This document shows positions 1 through 6,477 of a DNA stretch of 13,263 bases, in pieces (positions within the stretch are counted from its first letter, which is position 1; each line of letters starts with the position of its first letter). The notes below the pieces were generated by a model that saw nothing but the letters and a program-made list of their open reading frames with translations, had not been told where the DNA came from and made no database searches. The DNA is from Chloroflexota bacterium (GTDB lineage Bacteria > Chloroflexota > UBA6077). Made by a program: the position numbers and the translations under genes. The stretch spans positions 1 through 13,263 of the forward strand of contig JAJZQR010000140.1 of the NCBI GenBank assembly GCA_021806765.1, read 5' to 3'.

Positions 1-18
1 GGAGGCTCTGCTGGATCC

Positions 19-58
19 CAGGGCGAAGCATTCTGCCGCGGCAGAATGCTTCGCCCTG
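19..58. repeat. Perfect 40-bp palindrome (intergenic repeat element)
   Basis: Bases 19-38 are exactly the reverse complement of bases 39-58, with no spacer. Each arm begins CAGGGCGAAGCATTC. As RNA or as a cruciform it would form a very stable hairpin. It lies just beyond the 3' end of the TerC gene, next to a second hairpin at 69-100. A degenerate half of the same motif (AGGGCGAAGAATCC on the minus strand) seems to occur near 4215-4230. That fits a dispersed palindromic repeat family, but the copy number cannot be judged from this window. Confidence 0.8.
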
Positions 59-68
59 TAGTGAAAGG

Positions 69-100
69 CGATGGGGCCGGCGTTTACGCCGGCCCCATCG
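69..100 (-). terminator. Hairpin, probable terminator of the TerC gene
   Basis: A perfect 14-bp GC-rich stem (CGATGGGGCCGGCG and its complement) closes a 4-base loop, starting 28 bases past the TerC stop codon. On the minus strand it is followed by only a weak T stretch (CCTTTC). It could act as a terminator or as an mRNA-stabilising hairpin, perhaps with the 40-bp palindrome beyond it. Confidence 0.55.
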
Positions 101-127
101 ATGTTGCCTGTCGCCCTTTGGAAAGGG

Positions 128-883
128 TTACGCCTCTGGCTCCGACGATGCGGCTGCGACGGCAGCCACGGGTGCAGCCGCTACCTTGGCCGCGCCTCGC
201 CTGTTCTTCCAGGTGGCATAGACCGGAACCACGATGGCTATCAGGAGCGGGATGGCGGCCAGTTCGATGCCCACTGCCATATCTGCCAGGGTCTGCATTG
301 CCCCCGGAGCGAGGCTCCGCACGAACTGGTCCTTCAGGATCATCTCGCCCGCGACGTAGGCAATGGCGATTGAGCCGACATAGTTGATCCAGGGGAAGCG
401 CTCCATCAACACCGCAACGATGCCACCCGCGAACAGCACGATGGCCATGCTGAGGGCCAGCCCGATGCCGAGCACCGTCATGTTGTCCTTGGAAAGCGCC
501 GCGATGGCCAGGATGTTGTCCAGGCTCATCACCACATCTGCGACGGTGATGATCCACATCGCCTGCACAAGGGAGTTGGCCGCCTTATGCCCTTCCTCGC
601 CGCCCACTTCCTCCATCAGGAGTTTGTAGGCGATCCAGACCAACAGAAGGCCGCCCACGAACTGCAGAGCTGGGATCCGCAACAGATAGGCCGCCACAAC
701 GGTGAAGATGATCCTCAGAACCACGGCCGCCACGCCGCCGAAGACTATGGCGAAGAGCCGCTGCTTTCCGTGCAACTTGTGGGCAGCCATCCCGATGACG
801 ACGGCGTTGTCGCCACTGAGGACCAGGTTCACCACGATCACGCCGAAGAGGCTGGTCAGAGTGTCGGGGCTGAAGAGATCCAT
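128..883 (-). CDS. TerC family integral membrane protein (YjbE/YkoY-type metal exporter)
   Basis: The 251-residue product is a polytopic membrane protein of the TerC family. Members of the YjbE/YkoY/Alx branch are implicated in Mn2+ export and in metalation of exported enzymes. Both family signature motifs are present: LSGDNAVVIG (D25, N26) in the first helix and SLDNILAIAAL (D122, N123) mid-protein. The acidic and Asn residues within these helices are typical of the metal path. Hydrophobic segments alternate with short loops, and the C-terminus is a soluble Ala-rich tail. The ATG at 883 was chosen because GGAGG lies 13 bases upstream and the protein then starts just before the first helix. 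The longer reading frame to 982 would start upstream of the likely transcription start. The gene has its own promoter at 966-995. Family assignment is firm. The transported ion is inferred. Confidence 0.9.
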   Translation of the reverse strand: MDLFSPDTLTSLFGVIVVNLVLSGDNAVVIGMAAHKLHGKQRLFAIVFGGVAAVVLRIIFTVVAAYLLRIPALQFVGGLLLVWIAYKLLMEEVGGEEGHKAANSLVQAMWIITVADVVMSLDNILAIAALSKDNMTVLGIGLALSMAIVLFAGGIVAVLMERFPWINYVGSIAIAYVAGEMILKDQFVRSLAPGAMQTLADMAVGIELAAIPLLIAIVVPVYATWKNRRGAAKVAAAPVAAVAAASSEPEA

Positions 884-941
884 CGCGTCAGTCGATCCTC
901 CAGAAAGAAATCGGCCGCATTGCCGTGCACGGAGATCAGGT

Positions 942-955
942 GAGGGGTACACCTC
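942..955. promoter_or_regulatory. Near-perfect palindrome at the TerC transcription start, possible operator
   Basis: GAGGGGTACACCTC is a 14-bp palindrome with one mismatched pair. It lies just downstream of the predicted transcription start of the TerC gene (near 959), where a repressor would block transcription or a short hairpin would sit at the 5' end of the mRNA. A metal-responsive repressor would suit the gene. That is inference only. Confidence 0.3.
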
Positions 956-965
956 TACACAGACG

Positions 966-995
966 ATTATAACGGGCGGCAACAGAAGAAGACAA
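966..995 (-). promoter_or_regulatory. Sigma70-type promoter of the TerC gene
   Basis: On the minus strand, TTGTCT (990-995) is followed by an 18-base spacer and a perfect TATAAT (966-971). Transcription would begin near 959 and give a leader of about 75 bases. I do not see the long conserved yybP-ykoY Mn2+ riboswitch fold that often precedes this family. Confidence 0.6.
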
Positions 996-1052
996 TGGTT
1001 GCCTGCTTACAGTCGCGAGACTTACGACCAAAAGGACCCGTTCCCCATCCGA

Positions 1053-3605
1053 CTAACGGGGGATACCGAAAGAGCTGGTTCCTCCGAGTCCATTGGCGAA
1101 GTACATGGACCGCTCGACGGCGATAGGGCCATCGGCGGTGACCCTGGTGGATACCTCGACGTCCGGCATCAGATCGTTGACCCTCAGGGTTAGCCTGGAG
1201 AGGGGTTTCATGGCCAGGTAGCGGGTATCGGAGGTGCCGTCGTCCTTCATGAAGGTCAGCGCCAGGTTAGCTGCGTGTTGAGCCGGGTTGAGGATCGCGA
1301 TCTCCTCCGTGAAGGGTGGTTTAGTCGAGCCCTCAGGCAGGTACCACTCCTGAGATAGGATCGGCGTGCCCACTGTGTTGGTGCCGCCCCGACCCCCGGC
1401 GAAGTAGGTGGATCGCTCCACCACGATCGGCTGATCGGATTCCACCATGGCCCCCAGTTTCCCTGCGGGCACGGCCTTGTTCAGATAGACGCTGAGGCGG
1501 CTCCACGGACGGAGGGCGTAGTAGGCGATCTGGGGGCTGCCGTCCTCCCGCATGTAGGTCACTTTGAGGTTGGCGACGGTGGGGTTCGGGTTCATCGCCA
1601 GCAGCCAGCTGTCCAGCCCCTGGCCCACCCTCCCCTCGGCCAGATACCAGACCTTGGATAGTTGGCTGGCCGCCAGCCCACCATTTCCCCCGGCATCGCG
1701 GAAGTACATGGTCCGCTCGGCGATGATTGGCTGATCCGAGACGACCATTGTCGAGACCTCGGAATCGGGCATCAGCTGGTTGAGGTAGAGGCTCCGTCGA
1801 GAGGTGGGCGGCATCACCAGGTTCATCGTCTTCCGCTGCTCCTCCCCGGTCAGGAAGGTCAGAGTAACGTTGGCCTGGACGCTCTGGGGGTTCTGAAGGA
1901 GGACCCAGGTATCGAAATCGCCCCGGGTGCTCCCCTCCGCCATGTACCAGTGAGTTGAAGGAGCTGTGGCCCCGATGGAATCGTGACCGTCGGTGCGGAA
2001 GTACATGGCCCGTTCCGCGAATACCGGGGAGTCCGACTCCACTTTCATGGAGACTTCGGCTTTCGGGACTATCGGATTGACGTAGATGGACTTCCGAGAG
2101 GAGGGGGCGAGGGCGACCTCCTGGATCTGCCTGGACCCGTCGGTTTTCATGTAGGTGACTCTTGCTGTCGTGGCAGTGGGGTTGGGGTTCTGGAGCAGCA
2201 GCCAGAGATCGAAGGGCGGGGATGTGCTCCCTTCCGCGAAGTACCAGGTTGTCCTGGTCTGGCCGGCAGGCGCCTTCGTTGGGGGTGAGACCGGCTGCGA
2301 AGGTATGGGAACGGGCGGCGCCGGCGTTAGGGTGGCGGTGGGCAGAGCGGTGGTGCCCAGCTTGGCCGCCAGCACTGCCCTGTAGGCGTTGACCCTCCCC
2401 GTCCCGTAGTACTCGTCCCTGCCCGGGACTCCCAGGTCGTCGGCGGTCTCCTGAAGTATGCGCTTGACCTGAGTATTGGTCAGGCTGGGGTTGATCGATC
2501 GGACCAGGGCGGCCACGCCCGACACGTGGGGGGCCGCAGCGGAGGTCCCGCTGGCGGAGACGTAGTCGCCGTAGTTGGCGCCTCGCCAGAAGGTGCTCAC
2601 GATCCCGACGCCCGGCGCGCTGATCCCAATGTAAGGGTGATGCTGCGAGAAGTCGGGCACCTCGTCTTCCTCGTCCGTGGCGGCTACGGCCAGCACCTGG
2701 TCGTAGGCTGCCGGGTAGATCGCCGCGTTATCCTGATTCGCCGTGTTGCCGGCAGCCGCCACCAGAACTGCGCCCTTGTCGTAGGCGTAGCGGATGGCCT
2801 GGGCCAGCAGTTGGGAGGCCATGGGGTTGCCGAAGCTCATGTTGATCACCCGAGCGCCGTGATCGGCAGCGTAGATGAGGCCCCGGGCGATCACCGAATC
2901 GGGGCCAACCCCGTTGGAGTTCAACACCTTGATCGGCATGATCCGTACGCCCCACGCCACCCCGACGATGCCTTCGCCGTTGTTCGATTTCGCGGCGATG
3001 ACGCCGGCGTTGTGAGTGCCATGGCCGCTGTCGTCCTCGGGATCGGGATCGTCGTTGAGAAAGTCGTAGCCGGCAACCAGTTTCCCTGCCAGGTCGGGAT
3101 GGGACTCGTCGACGCCGGTATCCAGGACAGCCACGATCAGGTTCGGGTCTCCCGTGGTCAGATCCCAGGCCTGCTCTACCTGGATCCTCCGCATGTCCCA
3201 CTGGAACTGCTGGTACAACTGGTCGTCAGGAATCCTCATGACGTTCCGCAGGTGGTCTAGCTCGGCCCATTCCACCCCGGGGTTCTCTCGGAGCCGCCGG
3301 ACCGTTTCCGCCTCCCGCCCGGCAGGGACCTCCAGCCGGAGCACCCCGAGGTTCGCCAGCTCCTCCTTCAGAGCAACCGGATAGTCGAGCCCGAGGGTGC
3401 TGGAATCGAGGCGAACACCCTCGACAGCTTTCACCAGCACGACCCTCGGCGCAAACCCCTTCGGCTTCTCGTTTTCGTGGGCTGCCTCGGCCCGCGCCCG
3501 GGGCGGTGACCACGGGATCGAGGGTGGCAGGCTCAGGGGGACGAGCCCCAGCAGCAGTGCGGCGGCCAGAAGGGGAAAAAGGGCGGACCGGATGGAGAGC
3601 TTCAA
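1053..3605 (-). CDS. Secreted subtilisin-family (S8) serine peptidase with four C-terminal ~100-residue repeats
   Basis: The product is 850 residues. It has an N-terminal signal peptide (positive KLSIR, then a hydrophobic stretch to about residue 30) and a propeptide-like region at ~53-120 similar to fervidolysin-type prodomains. The catalytic domain spans ~130-415. The triad is visible: D162 in VLDTGVD, H195 in GHGTH and S355 in SGTSAAAPH, with the oxyanion Asn287 in AAAGN. A Pro/Thr-rich linker (~418-450) leads to four tandem repeats starting at W454, W553, W653 and W754. Each opens WY.AEG or WYLPEG and ends ER.MYF or ERSTYF. Such repeats may act as a stalk or surface-binding region. The start is TTG at 3605, because the signal peptide begins there and no ATG or GTG lies in frame just upstream. 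Its Shine-Dalgarno (GGGGG) is weak. The long leader may carry an attenuator (3940-4145). The S8 assignment is firm. The substrate is unknown. Confidence 0.93.
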   Translation of the reverse strand: MKLSIRSALFPLLAAALLLGLVPLSLPPSIPWSPPRARAEAAHENEKPKGFAPRVVLVKAVEGVRLDSSTLGLDYPVALKEELANLGVLRLEVPAGREAETVRRLRENPGVEWAELDHLRNVMRIPDDQLYQQFQWDMRRIQVEQAWDLTTGDPNLIVAVLDTGVDESHPDLAGKLVAGYDFLNDDPDPEDDSGHGTHNAGVIAAKSNNGEGIVGVAWGVRIMPIKVLNSNGVGPDSVIARGLIYAADHGARVINMSFGNPMASQLLAQAIRYAYDKGAVLVAAAGNTANQDNAAIYPAAYDQVLAVAATDEEDEVPDFSQHHPYIGISAPGVGIVSTFWRGANYGDYVSASGTSAAAPHVSGVAALVRSINPSLTNTQVKRILQETADDLGVPGRDEYYGTGRVNAYRAVLAAKLGTTALPTATLTPAPPVPIPSQPVSPPTKAPAGQTRTTWYFAEGSTSPPFDLWLLLQNPNPTATTARVTYMKTDGSRQIQEVALAPSSRKSIYVNPIVPKAEVSMKVESDSPVFAERAMYFRTDGHDSIGATAPSTHWYMAEGSTRGDFDTWVLLQNPQSVQANVTLTFLTGEEQRKTMNLVMPPTSRRSLYLNQLMPDSEVSTMVVSDQPIIAERTMYFRDAGGNGGLAASQLSKVWYLAEGRVGQGLDSWLLAMNPNPTVANLKVTYMREDGSPQIAYYALRPWSRLSVYLNKAVPAGKLGAMVESDQPIVVERSTYFAGGRGGTNTVGTPILSQEWYLPEGSTKPPFTEEIAILNPAQHAANLALTFMKDDGTSDTRYLAMKPLSRLTLRVNDLMPDVEVSTRVTADGPIAVERSMYFANGLGGTSSFGIPR
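1056..2246 (-). repeat. Four tandem ~100-residue repeats within the S8 peptidase
   Basis: This part of the peptidase gene encodes four repeat units with periods of 99, 100 and 101 residues. Conserved landmarks are WY(F/M/L), then NP in the first third, SR(K/R/L) about residue 50, a (Y/R)(V/L)N motif, SD(S/Q)P or ADGP, and ER(A/S/T).YF near the end. The units are clearly diverged, so they are old duplications rather than recent copies. Confidence 0.9.
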
Positions 3606-3649
3606 TCGACCCCCACGGTGCAGGTGAGATCGCGGTGGAAATCCGGCCC

Positions 3650-3658
3650 ATTCTAGCA
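3650..3658 (-). promoter_or_regulatory. Possible extended -10 promoter close to the S8 peptidase gene
   Basis: On the minus strand TGCTAGAAT matches an extended -10 element (TGn plus TAGAAT) about 45 bases before the TTG start. A TTGACG lies only 11 bases upstream of it, too close to be its -35. It could drive the peptidase separately from the stronger promoter at 4152-4180. Confidence 0.3.
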
Positions 3659-3712
3659 GAACCGGCCGTCAAGGGGGACACCGTAGGGGCCTATGGGTAG
3701 GGCCGACGCATC

Positions 3713-3817
3713 TTAATTGTCGGCGAGCAGCTGCATCAGGTAGGCTCGGTCCCAACCGGCTTTGAGGCGCCTGGCCTTGACGGAGAGGCGTCGCTTGTCT
3801 CGATCCCCCAGTGGCTC
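3713..3817 (-). pseudogene. Possible C-terminal remnant of a degraded gene
   Basis: Between two in-frame stops (TAG at 3818-3820 and TAA at 3713-3715) the minus strand encodes 34 residues that look protein-like, including LGDRDKRRLSVKARRL and ending LLADN. There is no start codon of the usual kind within it. The Arg/Lys-rich part faintly resembles the N-terminal part of integrase-core transposases, but the match is too short to name it. It may be chance. Confidence 0.2.
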
Positions 3818-3934
3818 CTAACTGTCTCCCCGAACTGGGCTGCTGGGAGAACCTCGCTCATTCCAAAACTCAAACCTGGCCGCAATCCTACCAGCCCTCT
3901 CTACACCCCCGCAATAAGATGCGCCGGCCCTAAC

Positions 3935-4145
3935 GATAAAGGCGAGGGATCAAGTCTTGATCTCCCTCGCCTCTCGCGAACCCAAGCTTCCCACAAAGGA
4001 GCCGGGGTCAACCCAGGCATCCCCCTGGCGGGAATAAAGCGTTAGGTGCTACCCAACCGCACTCGGTTTTACCTCGCCACTCCGTTATTCACGGTATCCC
4101 ATTCGGCGTCTCACGACGCCCAGCCTCGCAACCTAACCTCTATTG
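3935..4145 (-). ncRNA. Candidate structured RNA: riboswitch-like leader or small RNA, class unknown
   Basis: This region has no credible reading frame but has the plan of an RNA gene. A near-consensus promoter precedes it and a hairpin with a T-rich tail closes it. Domain I is closed by a 9-bp stem pairing 4128-4137 with 4041-4049 (one bulge). It encloses three hairpins: 4105-4120 (6-bp stem, GUGA tetraloop on the minus strand), 4082-4094 (4-bp stem) and 4055-4068 (5-bp stem). Domain II is an interrupted stem at 3988-4034 (TTCCC/GGGAA, GCC/GGC and GGGG/CCCC pairings). The GNRA loop exists only on the minus strand, which supports that orientation. Transcription continues toward the S8 peptidase gene, about 330 bases beyond the hairpin, so it may be a cis-acting leader. 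I could not match it to 6S, SRP, RNase P, tmRNA or the common riboswitches by eye. Confidence 0.5.
3940..3972 (-). terminator. Terminator or attenuator hairpin downstream of the candidate RNA
   Basis: The arms GGCGAGGG and CCCTCGCC, plus an inner ATCAAG/CTTGAT pair, form a stem of about 14 bp with a 2-base bulge. On the minus strand the hairpin is followed by TTTATCGTT, a modest U-rich tail. It would end transcripts begun at the promoter at 4152-4180 after about 205 bases, or act as an attenuator before the peptidase gene. Confidence 0.5.
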
Positions 4146-4151
4146 GCCGGT

Positions 4152-4180
4152 AATATACACTCCAGGGGTAATTATGTCAA
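4152..4180 (-). promoter_or_regulatory. Strong sigma70-type promoter of the candidate RNA
   Basis: On the minus strand, a perfect TTGACA (4175-4180), a 17-base spacer and TATATT (4152-4157) give one of the two best promoters in the window. Transcription would start near 4145. No start codon with a Shine-Dalgarno follows within 200 bases, so the transcript begins with non-coding, structured sequence. Confidence 0.75.
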
Positions 4181-4186
4181 TACTAT

Positions 4187-4208
4187 TCCTCCCCACATTT
4201 TGGGGGGA
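4187..4208. terminator. Hairpin after the glycoside hydrolase-like gene
   Basis: CCCC and GGGG arms, extended by TCC/GGA with a mismatch, enclose an A/T-rich loop about 27 bases past the stop codon of the upstream gene. The T stretch is better on the plus strand (GGATTTTCC) than on the minus strand, so termination of the hydrolase transcript here is only plausible. Confidence 0.35.
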
Positions 4209-4234
4209 TTTTCCGAGGATTCTTCGCCCTTGAG

Positions 4235-6298
4235 TTACCAGTCCAGGGGCAATTCCAGCGGGTTTAACACCCTTTCCCCTAGCGGTTCCAGCTGCACCAT
4301 CGAGTCCAGCAGGGCGACATCTCTAGCTCCGGATAGGCCCTCCGGATGGTACTCGAACACCGCTGCCTGGAACCTCTGGGTCCATCGGCCGTTCCGCAGC
4401 TTCGGCTCCTCCTTTGGATAGCCGAAAGCCTCTGCCCCACCGTGGGTGTCGAAGTACTCCTTGAAGCGAGTTCGGGTGCCATCCGGGGCGTAGTTGGCCA
4501 CGTAGTGGCCGAGACCCTGGCCGGGCTTGTTGGGGAAGTAGGTGGCCTCGCCCTGGGGTCGATACCTGGGATCCCCCGGATCCACGGGCGGCTCGTAGGT
4601 TTCGGGGTAAAAGACATTCCCCAGCAGCCGGCGCTCGATCCGGTACTCGGGGGGGTTATCCGGGTGCCATTCCAGGACCCCTCGCTGGAAGTACTGTACG
4701 GTCTGGTTGATGTCGATTGGGTCCGAGCGTACATTGCTGAGGGGCTGTCCCAACACCGCGGTGCCTCCCAGGGCCTGGTAGCGATCCAACCACTCCCCCG
4801 AGACCGAGTAGCCGGTTTCTGGAGACTGCCAGACTCGGCTTGGGTCCACCCCGGGCTCCGACCAGTCCTGGCTCGGGGGGCGCCAGCCGGCCGAAAGCCT
4901 CTTCTCCTCCACCAGGAGCATCGGGCTGCCACCGATCTGGAACATGTTGGGCGCGCCGGGCACGGTGTTGGCCGTGGCGCCGGCCAGGTCCACGAAGTAC
5001 TTCCCGTCCCTGGGGGAGATCGGCCTGCTGTGCCCGAACTTGTCCACCAGGGTGGCCGAGGAGGCCCGGATGGGCAGCGCTACCTGGGCCTGGGCCGGCG
5101 AAAGGTTCCAGAGCACTGTCACCCAATCGTTCTGCCTCTCCAGCTTCACCGCCTTGACCCTGCCCTGGTGGTAGAGGCGGGCCGACTGCGCCCCGGACAT
5201 GTAGCGGGTGATCACCTGGTAGGCTTCGTAGCTGGCCCTGGTAGACTCGCCCGGGTCCGACCGAACCAGCCCGTAGGGTTCGGCCCCTGGCCGGCCGAAG
5301 TCGTCCTGCATCTTGTAGACGGACACCCTCTCCACCTTGGCCGCCAGGGCAGTGGCGAAAGCCTGGACCAGGTAGGATGCCTGTTCGTCCATGGAGACCC
5401 GGAAGGAATCCCGGCCCAACCGTACCCCGGCATCGTCGAAGGGGACGGCGTTGGTCTCGTTGATCCAGATCGGCTTCTCCAGGTTGTATTCGGCCATTAT
5501 CTTTCGGTAGTAGCGGGGCACGTCGAAGAGATCCTGCGGGTTGCCGTAGAGGTGGAGCGCTGCCACATCGAAGTAGAAACCGTTGGCCCGGGCGGTGGGA
5601 TCCTGGCTGGCAACCCTCAGGAACCGGCGCAGGTACTGTTCCCGGCCGAACTGCTGGTCCCACCAGTAGGTGAGGCCGGCCAGGATGATGCGGCCGTTGG
5701 GATTCACCGACTTGACCGCCTGATAGGCTACCTTTACCAGTTGATAGTAGCTTTCGACGTCACCGCTCCACTGCTGGAGCCCGGTGCTGTTGTTCCAGAT
5801 GTCGGGCTCGTTCCAGATGATCCAGTTGTCGATCCGGCCCTGGTACTGGGCCGCCAGCTTCCGCATGAACTGGCCCCAGTAGTTGTCGGGGTGGTCGAAG
5901 GGCAGATTCAGATTGGGCGGCGGGACTTTGGGGTCGTCCCCGGTCAGCCATCTCGGCGTTCCCAGCACGATGCCCACCACCTGGCGCCCCTCGGCCAGCT
6001 CCAGCTGCAGGTCCGACTCGGAGAACCACTGGTTGCCTTTCCAGTCCGATGCCGACTTGGGCTGGTACTGATCCCACCGGAAGATCACCCTCTCCCAGGA
6101 GACCCCTGCCTCCCTGGCACGAGTCGCTGCTGTGTAGGCCTCCACGGCTCCGAAGCGCAGCTCCCGGGACGGGGATGGGGCGGATGGGTTCTCGCCGGGG
6201 CTGGAGGCGAGGGAATGGGACGGGATGGCGGCAGTCACCAGGAAGAGGATCAGGAGGGAGACTATGGTGGATGGGAACGGGTTACAGCTTCTGCTCAC
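4235..6298 (-). CDS. Secreted clan-A glycoside hydrolase-like protein with C-terminal LGFP-like modules
   Basis: The product is 687 residues. An N-terminal signal peptide (hydrophobic core ~11-30) is followed by a (beta/alpha)8-barrel-like domain at ~46-375. Clan GH-A hallmarks are visible: WNEPD with the likely acid/base E164, H249 in ALHLYG, and WINETN with the likely nucleophile E281 after a beta strand. The order and spacing (117 residues) suit GH5/GH39-like retaining enzymes. A beta-rich region follows (~376-465). The C-terminus has two LGFP-like modules (~503-548 and ~610-655), each with an aromatic/GG motif, G(Q/Y)P and a VLEWHP or VFEYHP end. Such modules often sit in cell-envelope or secreted proteins. 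The start is GTG at 6298 with AAGAGGG about 10 bases upstream, directly before the signal peptide. No clear promoter was found. The hydrolase fold is well supported. The exact family and substrate are not. Confidence 0.85.
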   Translation of the reverse strand: MSRSCNPFPSTIVSLLILFLVTAAIPSHSLASSPGENPSAPSPSRELRFGAVEAYTAATRAREAGVSWERVIFRWDQYQPKSASDWKGNQWFSESDLQLELAEGRQVVGIVLGTPRWLTGDDPKVPPPNLNLPFDHPDNYWGQFMRKLAAQYQGRIDNWIIWNEPDIWNNSTGLQQWSGDVESYYQLVKVAYQAVKSVNPNGRIILAGLTYWWDQQFGREQYLRRFLRVASQDPTARANGFYFDVAALHLYGNPQDLFDVPRYYRKIMAEYNLEKPIWINETNAVPFDDAGVRLGRDSFRVSMDEQASYLVQAFATALAAKVERVSVYKMQDDFGRPGAEPYGLVRSDPGESTRASYEAYQVITRYMSGAQSARLYHQGRVKAVKLERQNDWVTVLWNLSPAQAQVALPIRASSATLVDKFGHSRPISPRDGKYFVDLAGATANTVPGAPNMFQIGGSPMLLVEEKRLSAGWRPPSQDWSEPGVDPSRVWQSPETGYSVSGEWLDRYQALGGTAVLGQPLSNVRSDPIDINQTVQYFQRGVLEWHPDNPPEYRIERRLLGNVFYPETYEPPVDPGDPRYRPQGEATYFPNKPGQGLGHYVANYAPDGTRTRFKEYFDTHGGAEAFGYPKEEPKLRNGRWTQRFQAAVFEYHPEGLSGARDVALLDSMVQLEPLGERVLNPLELPLDW

Positions 6299-6366
6299 GA
6301 TCTACAACCCTCTTCTTGAAACGAGTTCGGCGGTGGTGTAGACGGCCGTTGGGGGCAGGGCGCTAT

Positions 6367-6471
6367 CTGCTGGGAGCGCGGGCCGTGACGCTGCGCTCGC
6401 TCGCGTCACGCGCCCGCCGCCCATGGCCGGCCTCCAGCCGGTTGCGGGCAAGATGACAGCGCTCCCAGCAG
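6367..6471. repeat. 105-bp foldback element with 13-bp terminal inverted repeats
   Basis: The 13-bp sequence CTGCTGGGAGCGC at 6367-6379 recurs inverted and perfectly at 6459-6471. Nested inside are another inverted pair, GTGACGC (6385-6391) and GCGTCAC (6403-6409), extended by GGGC/GCCC, and a small hairpin CCGGC-CTCCA-GCCGG. There is no reading frame. It begins 7 bases beyond the dehydrogenase stop codon, so it may serve as that gene's 3' hairpin as well as being a MITE- or BIME-like repeat. No flanking target duplication was recognised. Confidence 0.7.
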
Positions 6472-6477
6472 CGATTC

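Noticed and set aside
2526..3260. 244-codon plus-strand open frame inside the peptidase gene
   Set aside because: It is antisense to the S8 catalytic domain, whose triad is intact, and it shows no recognisable protein features.
3960..4137. c-di-AMP (ydaO), 6S RNA, cobalamin or c-di-GMP identity for the structured RNA
   Set aside because: Scattered similarities such as GGGATACC were seen, but the ordered conserved motifs of these classes are not present. The RNA was left unassigned.
4346..6319. 657-codon plus-strand open frame opposite the glycoside hydrolase-like gene
   Set aside because: The minus strand carries a signal peptide and intact WNEPD and WINETN motifs. The plus frame is a Gly/Val/Pro-rich shadow typical of high-GC antisense frames.
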